In this document: piece by piece, positions 1 through 7,753 of the stretch
Layout: every line of letters begins with the position of its first letter
How positions within the stretch are numbered: the first letter of the stretch is position 1
Notes under the pieces: generated by a model
Told to the model about the DNA's origin: nothing
The model's input: the letters and a program-made list of their open reading frames with translations, nothing else
Database searches by the model: none
Position numbers and translations under genes: made by a program
Source: Psychrobacter immobilis
GTDB taxonomy: Bacteria; Pseudomonadota; Gammaproteobacteria; Pseudomonadales; Moraxellaceae
Direction of reading: 5' to 3'
Length of the DNA: 64,000 nucleotides
Assembly: GCF_904846285.1 (NCBI RefSeq)
Contig: NZ_CAJHAD010000003.1
Coordinates: 1-64,000, forward strand

Positions 1-1
1 A

Positions 2-87
2 CTATGATAGTTTAATCATGTCAGGCATTGCTGCCTGACTCAAGTAAATCACTCTCCGATATACTCGGGGCGGTTCAATACTTTCAT
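2..87 (-). pseudogene. Decayed AlpA-like regulator fragment
   Basis: An ATG at 87 preceded by a strong AAGGAG ribosome site (91-98) opens a 12-codon frame, MKVLNRPEYIGE, that stops at 49-51. In another frame (52 to 2) a second block reads VIYLSQAAMPDMIKLS and also stops. AlpA/phage-island regulators begin with an MKVLxRPE-like segment and end their helix-turn-helix with a segment like YRLxQAxxFPxxxKLS. The two blocks fit the two ends of that domain with the middle deleted and the frame shifted. I infer a broken AlpA gene belonging to the neighbouring island. The match is by eye over short stretches, so the identity is tentative. Confidence 0.35.
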
Positions 88-111
88 AAGAGCTCCTTTT
101 ATTAACGGCAT

Positions 112-139
112 AAAAAAGGTCTGCACGAGGCAGACCTTT
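112..139 (-). terminator. Rho-independent terminator downstream of the Gp2-like gene
   Basis: A perfect 10-bp stem (115-124 with 130-139, five-base loop) is followed on the minus strand by a run of Ts from the A-tract at 112-117. It lies between the end of the replication gene and the AlpA-like remnant. Confidence 0.75.
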
Positions 140-236
140 AAAGGTTAGAAGGGATAAGCATTCAGACAGTAATGCTAGATCTCATGACAGTAGTATGTAT
201 TTGAAATTAGTTTGATATGGATGGTCTTTATACATT

Positions 237-1169
237 CTAATTAACAGTACCATGACCAAAGCTACGCATATTAGGCGTCCACGCCTTGAGGCGCTGCTCA
301 TATTTCTCAGGTCGCGTTAAGTACAACGCGGCATTAATTGCATTCTTCACCTCTAGGATATTGTGCCTATGGATCATACCTATACCAAGGGTACCTTTAA
401 GCTCCTGCTGTCGTTTATACCGAGTGGTATTGCAGTTAAAGTGATAGCCTATACCCCCTGTAATCTTCACCCATCGCTTACTGACCTCTTCAGCTAAGTA
501 CCAATCGTTCTGTCGCTTGTCACCGTTATAAAGTAGTAATAGATGACAGTGCAAGCCACCGGTATCGACCCCTTGTTCTATCGCCCAAGCATATCCTCTT
601 AAATCTTCAAAACAGCTTTTCTCTTTATCAACGATTTTACCAGCTTTTCTCTTCCTCTCTTTTTCCTTATCACTTTGTATTTTTCTCATAAGTTTATTTA
701 TAAGGCCGTTGAAGGCTTCAATACCAATAAGATGGGCATGTTCTAGTTTAATTTTGAGATCGACTCTCACAATAAGCAAGCGTTTGTACTTATGTAAAAA
801 AAATTTCATATATTCAAATAGTGATTGTCCATTACGATTTTCTTGAAAAGCAAAGTCGGTCTTAGCAGTAGCGAATTCATTTTGATAAAAACTAAGCGCA
901 TTCAAAAACTTTTGTGTCATGACCCCATCCCAAATAATTTCGTTAGAGTAACGGTTACCACAAACTAGATAACAGCTACCTAGAAACCATTTAATCGAAT
1001 TGGCGTAAACCAATTCGTTATCGTATTGCAATGTCATTAGCTGGTAGTAGCTATTTAGCTGCTCACATATTTGCTGGATAGTCATTGCAATTTTAGGGTC
1101 AAGTATATCGCTTACGAGTTTATCGACTTTGGCGACGACATAGTCGTGTCCTAAAGGTATATTCATCAT
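237..1169 (-). CDS. Inovirus Gp2 / YagK-YfjJ family replication protein
   Basis: A 310-residue protein of the inovirus Gp2 (YagK/YfjJ C-terminal domain) family. These are replication-initiator-like proteins found in filamentous phages, satellites and genomic islands. The motif GLHCHLLLLYNG puts two histidines at about 207 and 209 in the hydrophobic setting of a HUH metal site. Tyrosines at about 283 and 290 (LYLTRPEKY) lie where a nicking tyrosine would be expected, followed by a basic/aromatic tail (RSFGHG). A lysine-rich stretch sits near residues 160-185. It probably nicks an origin to start rolling-circle replication of a mobile element. It starts with two adjacent ATGs. A palindrome lies about 60 bp upstream and a terminator downstream. 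The gene and its surroundings look more AT-rich than the rest of the window, as expected for an acquired element. Confidence 0.8.
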   Translation of the reverse strand: MMNIPLGHDYVVAKVDKLVSDILDPKIAMTIQQICEQLNSYYQLMTLQYDNELVYANSIKWFLGSCYLVCGNRYSNEIIWDGVMTQKFLNALSFYQNEFATAKTDFAFQENRNGQSLFEYMKFFLHKYKRLLIVRVDLKIKLEHAHLIGIEAFNGLINKLMRKIQSDKEKERKRKAGKIVDKEKSCFEDLRGYAWAIEQGVDTGGLHCHLLLLYNGDKRQNDWYLAEEVSKRWVKITGGIGYHFNCNTTRYKRQQELKGTLGIGMIHRHNILEVKNAINAALYLTRPEKYEQRLKAWTPNMRSFGHGTVN

Positions 1170-1229
1170 TTTGTATTGCCTAAGGTTATAAGTTCATAAA
1201 CTAAGGCAACTCGATAATTTCTTACTGAT

Positions 1230-1252
1230 GTTGTTTGGTTGGGCCAAACAAC
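1230..1252. repeat. Palindrome upstream of the replication gene, possible origin hairpin
   Basis: Nine bases GTTGTTTGG at 1230-1238 are perfectly repeated in inverse as CCAAACAAC at 1244-1252 around a five-base loop. It sits about 60 bp upstream of the Gp2-like start codon. HUH replication proteins commonly nick at or beside such hairpins, so this is a candidate double-strand origin or operator. Function is inferred from position only. Confidence 0.5.
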
Positions 1253-1711
1253 CCGAGTATATAGAGGATTATATTGATAATATTATATACCGGATTGGTA
1301 GTTGATGAGGAAGTGCGCTACTGCGAGGAGGTGGGTTTATAACCTACCTGTCTAGACGGAATTTTATCATTTGGGGAGTTACATATTTTGAGCAAGCTTT
1401 AGACGACCTCATAGAATGGCTCCATCTGTAGGATTACTAGAGCTTCATAATATCCACTTAAAACTCTAGCCATCAGCTTAGAATAGAATTAGATAAGTGA
1501 CACTCTAGATATAACTGCTAAACCTAATTACATATAGCAGAAAACCATTAAAACAGTAGTTTTAATATATTTATGACTATATATTTACTAGCTAAATACT
1601 TAATAGATACTATCGATTTCTATCAAAATACTATTTATGTTATTTATTTACTATTTTATATCATCAGGTTATTATAAGGTGCTATTAAATTACAACAAAA
1701 TTGATACTTAA
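1253..1711. other. AT-rich intergenic region between divergent island genes
   Basis: About 460 bp separating the minus-strand replication gene from the plus-strand 411-codon gene. It is strongly AT-rich towards 1500-1711 and has no open frame of convincing length. An 11-base segment CCCGAGTATAT at 1252-1262 recurs inverted at 59-69 inside the AlpA-like remnant. Promoters for both genes must lie here, but no single hexamer pair stands out. Confidence 0.5.
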
Positions 1712-2947
1712 ATGACTAATAATATTGACTTAATCATAAAACAAACTGTAGCTTATGATGCTAATGGTTACCCTTATTTGCTTCAAAATAATATGGGTAC
1801 GCCATATTTAATGTTTGATGCTTTTAATAATAGAGTGGTAATAACTGATTCAAACCATACGCCATTAGCGGTTGCCGATATGCACGGTAATCTGCTTACA
1901 TTATTTGATATACAGACTACTCCAGGTCAAACTTATGAAGAGTTCCAACAACAGACTTCATGTGGCAGCAGGTTAGTAGGTGGAGCTAGTGCGGAATCAG
2001 TAGGCAATAGCAAGAATGTACAAAAGTCTATTCCAGTTGTAAAAAGAGATGAGATTTATAAAACAGTCAAAAAACTTGACGTAGATACCGTCAAGCAATT
2101 TCTGCTCTATGAGTCGATAATAGATGGATCATCCCGATTCTTTATTAATTTTGACGAGTCTGACGCTTATAACTATTTAACAAATAAACTGATAAGACTT
2201 GATAAACCTTACGATAAACTTGATTATTTAGCTTTACTAAAATCGGAAATTTCGATACCAAACTCATTTCTTGATTGGTTTTCTGACGATCTACGAGCAG
2301 GTCTAAATTTAGCATCACGTATAAGCTTAAGTACTTTTGGAAATTGCTACTACGGTGAATTAGAATTTTTATACTGGATAAAGTCAGTAATAAAAGTTTC
2401 CATTCTAACAATGAGTGGAGATGAAAAAATAACCATTAAGATTGACATTGTTGAAAACTCAATAGAAAAAAGTATCGATAATTTGATGTTTATGAAGATG
2501 CATTACTTGAAGAATCGAACCAAAACTGATTGGCTTAATGAGAAGGATACTGAACAGGTAAAGTGGGCATATAACTATCTTTCTGAGCGTAAGATAATCT
2601 TATTTGATGGAGTATTTTTTCCTAAAACAATTAGTGATGAGTATAATTTAGTTTTAGCTAGTATAGATGTTCTGCCTAATACTATTAAAGAACATACCGT
2701 ACCCAATGGCGCTAATAAATTAAATTTTACTCGAAGAGAGTTGTTAGTTTATAAAATGTGTAGAGCATGGGATAGTATTTTAGGCACAAGGAAAAGAGCA
2801 GAACAGAAGTCTAAAAGAGTGATAAGCGTTAACCAGAGTAATTTTGAAAGCTTGTTAAAACTGAGCACTCATTACAAGCTAACTCCTACGAAAATGCTCA
2901 ATAAGCTAATTGAAGATCAGTATTCATTATTAGACGATAATTCATAA
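1712..2947 (+). CDS. Unknown island protein with ribbon-helix-helix-like C-terminus
   Basis: A 411-residue protein I do not recognise. Residues 1-70 are rich in Gly, Asn, Asp and aromatics (YDANGYPYLLQNN, DMHGNLLTLFD), suggesting a small beta-rich domain, followed by a Ser/Gly-rich linker to about 105. The middle is mixed alpha/beta with no familiar catalytic motif. The last 45 residues have a basic patch (RKRAEQKSKR) followed by VISVNQSNFESLLKLS and KLTPTKMLNKLIE. That layout resembles the strand-helix-helix of CopG/ribbon-helix-helix DNA-binding domains. Codons are very AT-rich. It sits alone between a phage-type replication gene and the ssrA end of the island, the usual place for cargo such as regulators or phage-defence genes. 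No role is asserted. Confidence 0.7.
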   Translation: MTNNIDLIIKQTVAYDANGYPYLLQNNMGTPYLMFDAFNNRVVITDSNHTPLAVADMHGNLLTLFDIQTTPGQTYEEFQQQTSCGSRLVGGASAESVGNSKNVQKSIPVVKRDEIYKTVKKLDVDTVKQFLLYESIIDGSSRFFINFDESDAYNYLTNKLIRLDKPYDKLDYLALLKSEISIPNSFLDWFSDDLRAGLNLASRISLSTFGNCYYGELEFLYWIKSVIKVSILTMSGDEKITIKIDIVENSIEKSIDNLMFMKMHYLKNRTKTDWLNEKDTEQVKWAYNYLSERKIILFDGVFFPKTISDEYNLVLASIDVLPNTIKEHTVPNGANKLNFTRRELLVYKMCRAWDSILGTRKRAEQKSKRVISVNQSNFESLLKLSTHYKLTPTKMLNKLIEDQYSLLDDNS

Positions 2948-2983
2948 AACCACTTATGAGTGTAGTAAGCTCATAAGTGGTTT
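2947..2983. terminator. Strong terminator hairpin, probably bidirectional
   Basis: A 14-bp perfect stem (2947-2960 with 2970-2983) around a nine-base loop begins at the stop codon of the 411-codon gene. A decayed minus-strand reading frame ends 36 bases beyond it, so the hairpin would serve convergent genes. Confidence 0.75.
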
Positions 2984-3018
2984 AAGTCTTGAAGGCCTTC
3001 ATTGACTTATATATAGCT

Positions 3019-3219
3019 TTAACTCTTCAATTGTAACGCCTTATCTATAAGAGCACTCATATCAACCGTATTAAAAATTGTAGGATGCTCGCTACTCATA
3101 GTCTTCTCAATAGCATTAACAATGTAGCCTAGCTCATTTAGGTTTACGTATGTTAGGTGGAGAAAATATAGTAGATTGCTTAAAGCAAACTTTAAATACA
3201 GGATACGATGGTATTGTAC
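3019..3219 (-). pseudogene. Remnant C-terminal coding region of unknown gene
   Basis: A stop-free minus-strand frame of 66 codons ends with TAA at 3019-3021. It has no plausible start and is closed upstream by an in-frame TAG at 3220-3222. The encoded C-terminus (NELGYIVNAIEKTMSSEHP, then DMSALIDKALQLKS) has the composition of a real protein. It ends next to a convergent terminator, as an intact gene would. I infer the truncated 3' end of an island gene. A 40-codon plus-strand ORF (3150-3272) overlaps it and also looks protein-like (GENIVDCLKQTLNTGYDG); only one of the two is likely to be genuine. Confidence 0.35.
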
Positions 3220-3414
3220 CTAATACTCAATGCACCTCACTGCTGTTATTCAGATCAGAGACTGATGGTTAAATTAACCATTGGAGCAGCTGATATACAA
3301 ATTGTTACAAGGTATCTCAAAATCTAAATGACAACATTAAGTATACCCTCAAGTATACTGCTAATTATTTATTAATTATTATCTATATACATCATAGACT
3401 TATATGCCAGATAC

Positions 3415-3434
3415 GGTTCCGGATCCGGGTACCA
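3415..3434 (+). other. GC-rich segment resembling a tRNA 3' tail
   Basis: A 20-base GC-rich stretch starting GGTTCCGGATCC and ending GTACCA stands out in AT-rich DNA and is followed directly by a terminator. The GGTTC...ACCA layout recalls a tRNA T-arm and CCA end. However, the T-stem cannot be paired correctly and no tRNA body lies upstream. It may be an attachment-site scar. Low confidence. Confidence 0.25.
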
Positions 3435-3441
3435 TTTTATT

Positions 3442-3472
3442 AAAAGGCTTCCAAGCAATTGGAAGCCTTTTT
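3442..3472 (+). terminator. Rho-independent terminator
   Basis: A 13-bp perfect stem (3442-3454 with 3459-3471) around a four-base loop, with A-tract and T-tract on either side. It can act in both directions. No intact gene ends at it now, so its original gene has probably been lost. Confidence 0.75.
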
Positions 3473-3635
3473 CTTATTCTAGGTTTTTTTATTCATAATT
3501 CCCTTATTTATTCGTATAAAAACATCTTAAGAAAATAGTACTTTTCTTGTCTTTGCAAACCTACGAGATAGGTTAATCATCACTCTATTCTAATTAGAAT
3601 CTCACATTCTGAACTTATTAATAAATTTGAACCAA

Positions 3636-3669
3636 AAAAAATCCGACCACATTAAGTGATCGGATTTTT
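3636..3669 (-). terminator. ssrA terminator
   Basis: ATCCGA and TCGGAT arms with flanking A and T runs form a stem over an imperfect loop. On the minus strand the hairpin is followed by a run of about eight Ts. It lies seven bases past the CCA end of tmRNA and ends that transcript. Confidence 0.85.
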
Positions 3670-3675
3670 AATATT

Positions 3676-4054
3676 TGGTGGAGATGGCGGGAGTTGAACC
3701 CGCGTCCGCCAGCATTACGCTCATGAATCTACATGTTTAGTTTCTGTCTTTAATTTTAGTCTGCACCGATCCGACAGTCAGGATGGATTAGCCGATTCTC
3801 TACTTTTGAACCCAAGCGATTGAGACAATCCCTTGTGGCGATCCTACATGCGGACGCTTCAACTTAGTTGACCAACTGTAGGTGATCAGCAACTAAGTAA
3901 ACAGGATTTAAACCATGTAAACAGGGTTTAAGCTGCTAGAGCGTAATTTTCGTCGTTTGCGACTATAACAATATATGTTTGATTAACGAGAGGACATATA
4001 CTCTCGACATGCATCATTGAGTTTCATCACCAGCGTCGAAGCCAGAACATCCCC
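3676..4054 (-). ncRNA. ssrA: tmRNA (transfer-messenger RNA)
   Basis: The RNA begins GGGGATGTTCTGGCTTCGAC at 4054, the hallmark 5' end of one-piece tmRNA. It ends with a T-arm (GGGTTCAACTCCCGCC) and CATCTCCACCA at 3676, whose CATCTCC pairs with the 5' GGGGATG. The internal reading frame encodes the proteolysis tag. The molecule is charged with alanine, rescues ribosomes stalled on broken mRNA together with SmpB, and marks the product for ClpXP/ClpAP. Length is about 379 nt, normal for gamma-proteobacteria. The 3' end of ssrA is a frequent integration target, and the DNA on that side (1-3640) has mobile-element character. Confidence 0.97.
3928..3960 (-). other. tmRNA tag-peptide reading frame
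   Basis: Starting at the resume codon GCA (3958-3960), the frame reads ANDENYALAA followed by TAA at 3928-3930. This is the expected class of tag, ending in the ALAA degron read by ClpX. Confidence 0.9.
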
Positions 4055-4067
4055 AATAAGGTCGATG

Positions 4068-4097
4068 ATTATATAGCACTTATATGCCCGCTTGCAA
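4068..4097 (-). promoter_or_regulatory. ssrA promoter
   Basis: On the minus strand TTGCAA (4092-4097) and a consensus TATAAT (4068-4073) are separated by 18 bases. They lie 13 bases upstream of the mature tmRNA 5' end, allowing a short RNase P-removed leader. Confidence 0.65.
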
Positions 4098-4139
4098 CCT
4101 ATTAGACGTCCGTATTACATTACGTTACAGCTGAATCAT

Positions 4140-4811
4140 TTAAGCCAAGACTTTATTTAACCATTTACCGATATTTTGAATTTGCGGCATACATACTTGA
4201 TGTGCCATCGGATAGGTATTATAGGCAACATTATAGCCTTTAGCGGATAAAAGCTGCTGAGCCTGCTCACCTAAGATGACCGGAACAACAGGGTCGTGCG
4301 TACCATGCTCTATTAATATCGGCATGTCTTTATTAGCATCGCTATAGGCAATGTTATCATTGGTCGCTAAATAAGTAGATAGTGCCATCAAGCCAGCCAA
4401 GTGCTCTGGATAGCCAAGTGCCACATGATACGCCACTGCCCCGCCCTGCGAAAATCCTGCAATCACAATATGCTCAGGTTTAACACCGCGCTCAATCTCA
4501 CGAGTAATCAAATCCTGTATTTGCTGCGCAGACGCTTCAATCTGATTCACATCAACTTTACGTTCAAGGCTCATCTCCAAAATGTCATACCATGCTGGCA
4601 TGACCATACCGCCATTAACCGTCACTGGAATATTGGGCGCATGCGGAAAAATAAAACGCACTGCCATATCATCAGCCAAACCGAGCTGCGGCACTATAGG
4701 CTCAAAATCATGACCACTCGCGCCCAAGCCATGTAGCCAAATGACCGCTCTATCTATCTTTTTTTGCGAGGGGTTATGCTCAACAATCACAGTGTCTAAA
4801 TAATTACTCAT
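4140..4811 (-). CDS. Carboxylesterase / acyl-protein-thioesterase-like hydrolase
   Basis: A 223-residue alpha/beta hydrolase of the phospholipase/carboxylesterase family, cytosolic, with no signal peptide. The nucleophile elbow is GFSQGG with Ser121. The acid is Asp173 in GTHDPVVP and the base His204 in MAHQV, giving a complete triad in the right order. HGLGASGHDFEP near residue 27 supplies the oxyanion-hole region. Members cleave short-chain esters or lysophospholipids; the natural substrate here is unknown. It lies just upstream of ssrA on the same strand but separated from it by the ssrA promoter. The family call is firm; the physiological role is not. Confidence 0.9.
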   Translation of the reverse strand: MSNYLDTVIVEHNPSQKKIDRAVIWLHGLGASGHDFEPIVPQLGLADDMAVRFIFPHAPNIPVTVNGGMVMPAWYDILEMSLERKVDVNQIEASAQQIQDLITREIERGVKPEHIVIAGFSQGGAVAYHVALGYPEHLAGLMALSTYLATNDNIAYSDANKDMPILIEHGTHDPVVPVILGEQAQQLLSAKGYNVAYNTYPMAHQVCMPQIQNIGKWLNKVLA

Positions 4812-4896
4812 AATTTTAGGTTCCTCTGACTAATAAATAAAAATAACATTGAAATTAGGCTTTATAAACTGAGTTATTAACGTTTTAAGTATGGAC

Positions 4897-4948
4897 AAAA
4901 AAAACCCTCTAGCGTATCTAATAGAACAGCAGTAGATGCGCCAAAGGG
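4897..4948 (-). terminator. aroC terminator
   Basis: Imperfect inverted arms (CCCTCTAGCGTATCTA against TAGATGCGCCAAAGGG) are followed on the minus strand by a run of eight Ts, starting about 25 bases past the aroC stop. Confidence 0.7.
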
Positions 4949-4971
4949 CAAATAAATTTACGATAAATACT

Positions 4972-6075
4972 CTAAGTAATCGATTCTAATGGCTGTTTAA
5001 CATCAGCGTTTTGACCGCGATGACGCAGATAATGATCCAGTAAAACAATGGCTAGCATCGCTTCAGCAATAGGTGTCGCGCGTACACCTACGCAAGGGTC
5101 ATGACGACCTTTGGTCAGCATATCGACCGACTCACCTTGGCTATTGATACTCTTGCCAGCGGTAGTAATACTAGACGTTGGCTTAAGTGCAATACTGACG
5201 CGGATATCTTGTCCTGATGAGATACCGCCCAAAATACCACCTGCATGATTGGCCGTGAAACCGTCTGGCGTCATCTCATCACGCGAGCTATGACCAAACT
5301 GTCCAGCTACCGCCATACCATCACCTACTTCAACGCCTTTTACGGCATTGATACTCATCATGGCATGGGCAATATCTGCATCTAAACGGTCAAATACTGG
5401 CTCACCTAAGCCTACTGGGACGCCGCTTGCGATAATCTCAAGACGGGCACCACAACTGGTACCTTCACGGCGTAAACTGTCTATCAAGCTCTCAAAGCGA
5501 CTGACTGCTTCTTTATCCGCACAGAAAAATGGATTACTATTCACAAAATCCCAATCAATTTGACTTGGGTCTAGCACTTTGCTGTATTCATTACCAATTT
5601 GGGTAACGTGACCACGGATTTGCACACCTAAGCGCTCTAGCAAATACTTTTTAGCAATAGCACCTGCCGCTACTCGCATGGCTGTTTCACGGGCTGATGA
5701 ACGCCCGCCACCACGATAATCGCGAAAGCCATACTTCATGCTATAAGTATAATCGGCATGACCGGGGCGAAAGGTATCTTTGATTTCGCCATAGTCTTTA
5801 GATTTTTGATTGGTATTACGAATCAGCAAACCAATAGAGGTGCCTGTCGTTTTACCCTCAAAGACGCCAGAGATAATCTCAACTTCATCAGACTCGCGGC
5901 GTTGGGTCGAGTATTTAGAAGTACCTGGCTTGCGGCGATCCAAATCTATTTGCAAGTCAGCTTCAGATAAGGCTAAACCTGGTGGCACGCCATCGACGAT
6001 TGCCATAAGACCTGCACCATGCGATTCGCCGCAGGTGGTGACGGTAAAGAGCTGTCCAATACTATTGCCTGCCAT
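4972..6075 (-). CDS. aroC: Chorismate synthase
   Basis: A 367-residue, full-length chorismate synthase, which converts 5-enolpyruvylshikimate-3-phosphate to chorismate using reduced FMN. This is the last common step of aromatic amino acid synthesis. The start [20 protein letters not shown] is the standard N-terminus. Family signatures include GESHG (His at 18), RPGHADYTY, the [11 protein letters not shown] signature near residue 125, GGISSGQDI and the C-terminal [16 protein letters not shown]. It lies 61 bp downstream of prmB on the same strand, the usual prmB-aroC order, so the two are probably cotranscribed and end at the hairpin at 4897-4948. Confidence 0.97.
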   Translation of the reverse strand: MAGNSIGQLFTVTTCGESHGAGLMAIVDGVPPGLALSEADLQIDLDRRKPGTSKYSTQRRESDEVEIISGVFEGKTTGTSIGLLIRNTNQKSKDYGEIKDTFRPGHADYTYSMKYGFRDYRGGGRSSARETAMRVAAGAIAKKYLLERLGVQIRGHVTQIGNEYSKVLDPSQIDWDFVNSNPFFCADKEAVSRFESLIDSLRREGTSCGARLEIIASGVPVGLGEPVFDRLDADIAHAMMSINAVKGVEVGDGMAVAGQFGHSSRDEMTPDGFTANHAGGILGGISSGQDIRVSIALKPTSSITTAGKSINSQGESVDMLTKGRHDPCVGVRATPIAEAMLAIVLLDHYLRHRGQNADVKQPLESIT

Positions 6076-6136
6076 ATTTATCCTTAAATAACTGAAGTCG
6101 ATCTTTGATTATTTTGACTATTGTGTCAATCTTGAT

Positions 6137-7309
6137 TTATTGATTGCTATCTAATAACTGTACGTAATTGGCAAATAATGGACGATAGCTCATCAGCTCA
6201 TCATAAGTAATCGCAAAAATACCATGACCACCATGGGCAAACTTTAACCAATCAAACTGAATCTCAGGATAAGCTTGCTTTAACGCCCATTCGCTATCGC
6301 CTACTTCACAAACTAGCAAGCCTTCAGGGCTCAGATAATCTGCTGCTTCAAACAAAATACGATGTACCAAGTCCAAACCATCTTGACCAGCAGCTAACGC
6401 ATGCTCAGGCTCATATAAAAACTCTGGCGGCAAATCTGCCATGATAGCGGCATCGACATACGGAGGATTGGTCACAATCAGCTCATATTGATGTTCGGCA
6501 GGAATCTTAGCGAATAAATCTGATTCAATCACGTTCACTTGATGACCAAGATCATGATGATCGACGTTCACCATCGCTACTTCAAGCGCGCTTTTATCAA
6601 TGTCTACGGCATCAACTAAGGCATCAACAAAACGGGTCGCCAGCGCGATAGCAATACAACCAGAACCGGTGCATAAATCTAAAATACGCTCAGGCTGTGA
6701 TAGCTGTTTAATCTCTAAACCATGATCGTAAAACGCAGGAGTTTGATTATTGACATTAATGCCAACTGGCTTTGCCAACTCATTAATCTCAAAGTACGGA
6801 TGGAACTGCTGGCGAATCAGCTCGGCGATAGGCGAGCGCGGAATTAAAACCCGTTCATCGACATAAAAAGGCAAGTCACAGAAATAAGATAGATTAATGA
6901 GATAACTTAACGGCTTACGCTCAGCAATACGTTCTTCTAGCAAGCTTAAGACAAGCTGTTTCTCTGACGTAGTCAGGCGACAATCCAAAATCTGCTCATT
7001 GGCAGCCCAATCTAAAGACAAAGAATGCAACACAATCGCAGAGGCTTCAGCAAACTCATCGGTAGTACCTTGAGCGACGACCACATCATAATTGCGTAAT
7101 TGCGTGACTGCAAAACGAATAAAATCACGGATACTGACCAGCTGCTCACGTGCTTCTTCAAGCTCTGCATGCAGGTTGGCAAACTCATCGTGCTCAACGA
7201 GCAGACCTGTTTTTAAATCGTATTCCAGCTCATCATCTAAGCCTTGCAACTCATCATCAAAATACTGATTTTGAAACTCTTCTGCGCTCATGGTTTGGTC
7301 TTCTGACAT
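6137..7309 (-). CDS. prmB: Ribosomal protein L3 glutamine methyltransferase
   Basis: A 390-residue class I SAM methyltransferase that N5-methylates a glutamine of ribosomal protein L3. The C-terminal catalytic domain has the SAM loop DLCTGSGCIAIALA and the diagnostic NPPY (residues 281-284) that grips the target glutamine. LSYFCDLPFYVDERVLIPRS matches the linker seen in PrmB rather than PrmC. The protein is longer than the usual 300-310 residues, the excess being an acidic N-terminal extension of about 55 residues (DDELQGLDDELEYD). A downstream start is possible. It probably forms an operon with aroC. Confidence 0.93.
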   Translation of the reverse strand: MSEDQTMSAEEFQNQYFDDELQGLDDELEYDLKTGLLVEHDEFANLHAELEEAREQLVSIRDFIRFAVTQLRNYDVVVAQGTTDEFAEASAIVLHSLSLDWAANEQILDCRLTTSEKQLVLSLLEERIAERKPLSYLINLSYFCDLPFYVDERVLIPRSPIAELIRQQFHPYFEINELAKPVGINVNNQTPAFYDHGLEIKQLSQPERILDLCTGSGCIAIALATRFVDALVDAVDIDKSALEVAMVNVDHHDLGHQVNVIESDLFAKIPAEHQYELIVTNPPYVDAAIMADLPPEFLYEPEHALAAGQDGLDLVHRILFEAADYLSPEGLLVCEVGDSEWALKQAYPEIQFDWLKFAHGGHGIFAITYDELMSYRPLFANYVQLLDSNQ

Positions 7310-7753
7310 ATCGCACCTTACTGATTTACATGCTTACTAACTACATGCGTATGGGTTAAATCACTGTCAATTAGCAGCTGATTTATTAAATAAAAAACGT
7401 GTCAGCCATTATAGACGCAAACATCACCCTGCGCCAATGACTGTGTTTGTTACTACTCTAGTTTTTATGGCAAAAAAAATTGCCTACCTTTGATTCTGTT
7501 AGATTTAGGTATTTGGTAAAGTGAGATTGAGTAATACGATAACATTTAAATATAAAGTAGAAAATTAGCACTATTAGTAAAAATTACTGGCAACTCTATA
7601 CCCAGCATGACTAAATTATTTCCCAACTGTAGTGAATACGTCAACCGTTGACGTTTAGCAAGCCCTAAACAAAAAAAGATGTGTCAAAAGTTTGCGAAGC
7701 ATTCAAATTATGCGCATAATAGCCCCATTAGTTATAACCATAAGTATCCCAAT
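7310..7753. other. Intergenic region between divergent prmB and the transpeptidase gene
   Basis: About 440 bp with no convincing reading frame. It must contain the prmB promoter on the minus strand and the promoter of the transpeptidase gene. The only clear structure is the palindrome at 7638-7654. Confidence 0.5.
7638..7654. promoter_or_regulatory. Perfect 17-bp palindrome, candidate operator
   Basis: ACGTCAAC at 7638-7645 and its exact inverse GTTGACGT at 7647-7654 surround a single C. It lies about 100 bp upstream of the transpeptidase start, a good position for a dimeric regulator. The stem has no T-tract, so it is not a terminator. The regulator is unknown. Confidence 0.45.

Noticed and set aside
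3330..3434. Complete tRNA gene ending at 3434
   Set aside because: Only a CCA-like tail is present; no acceptor, D or anticodon arms can be folded upstream.
4401..4736. 111-codon plus-strand ORF
   Set aside because: It is antisense to the esterase gene, which has a complete catalytic triad.
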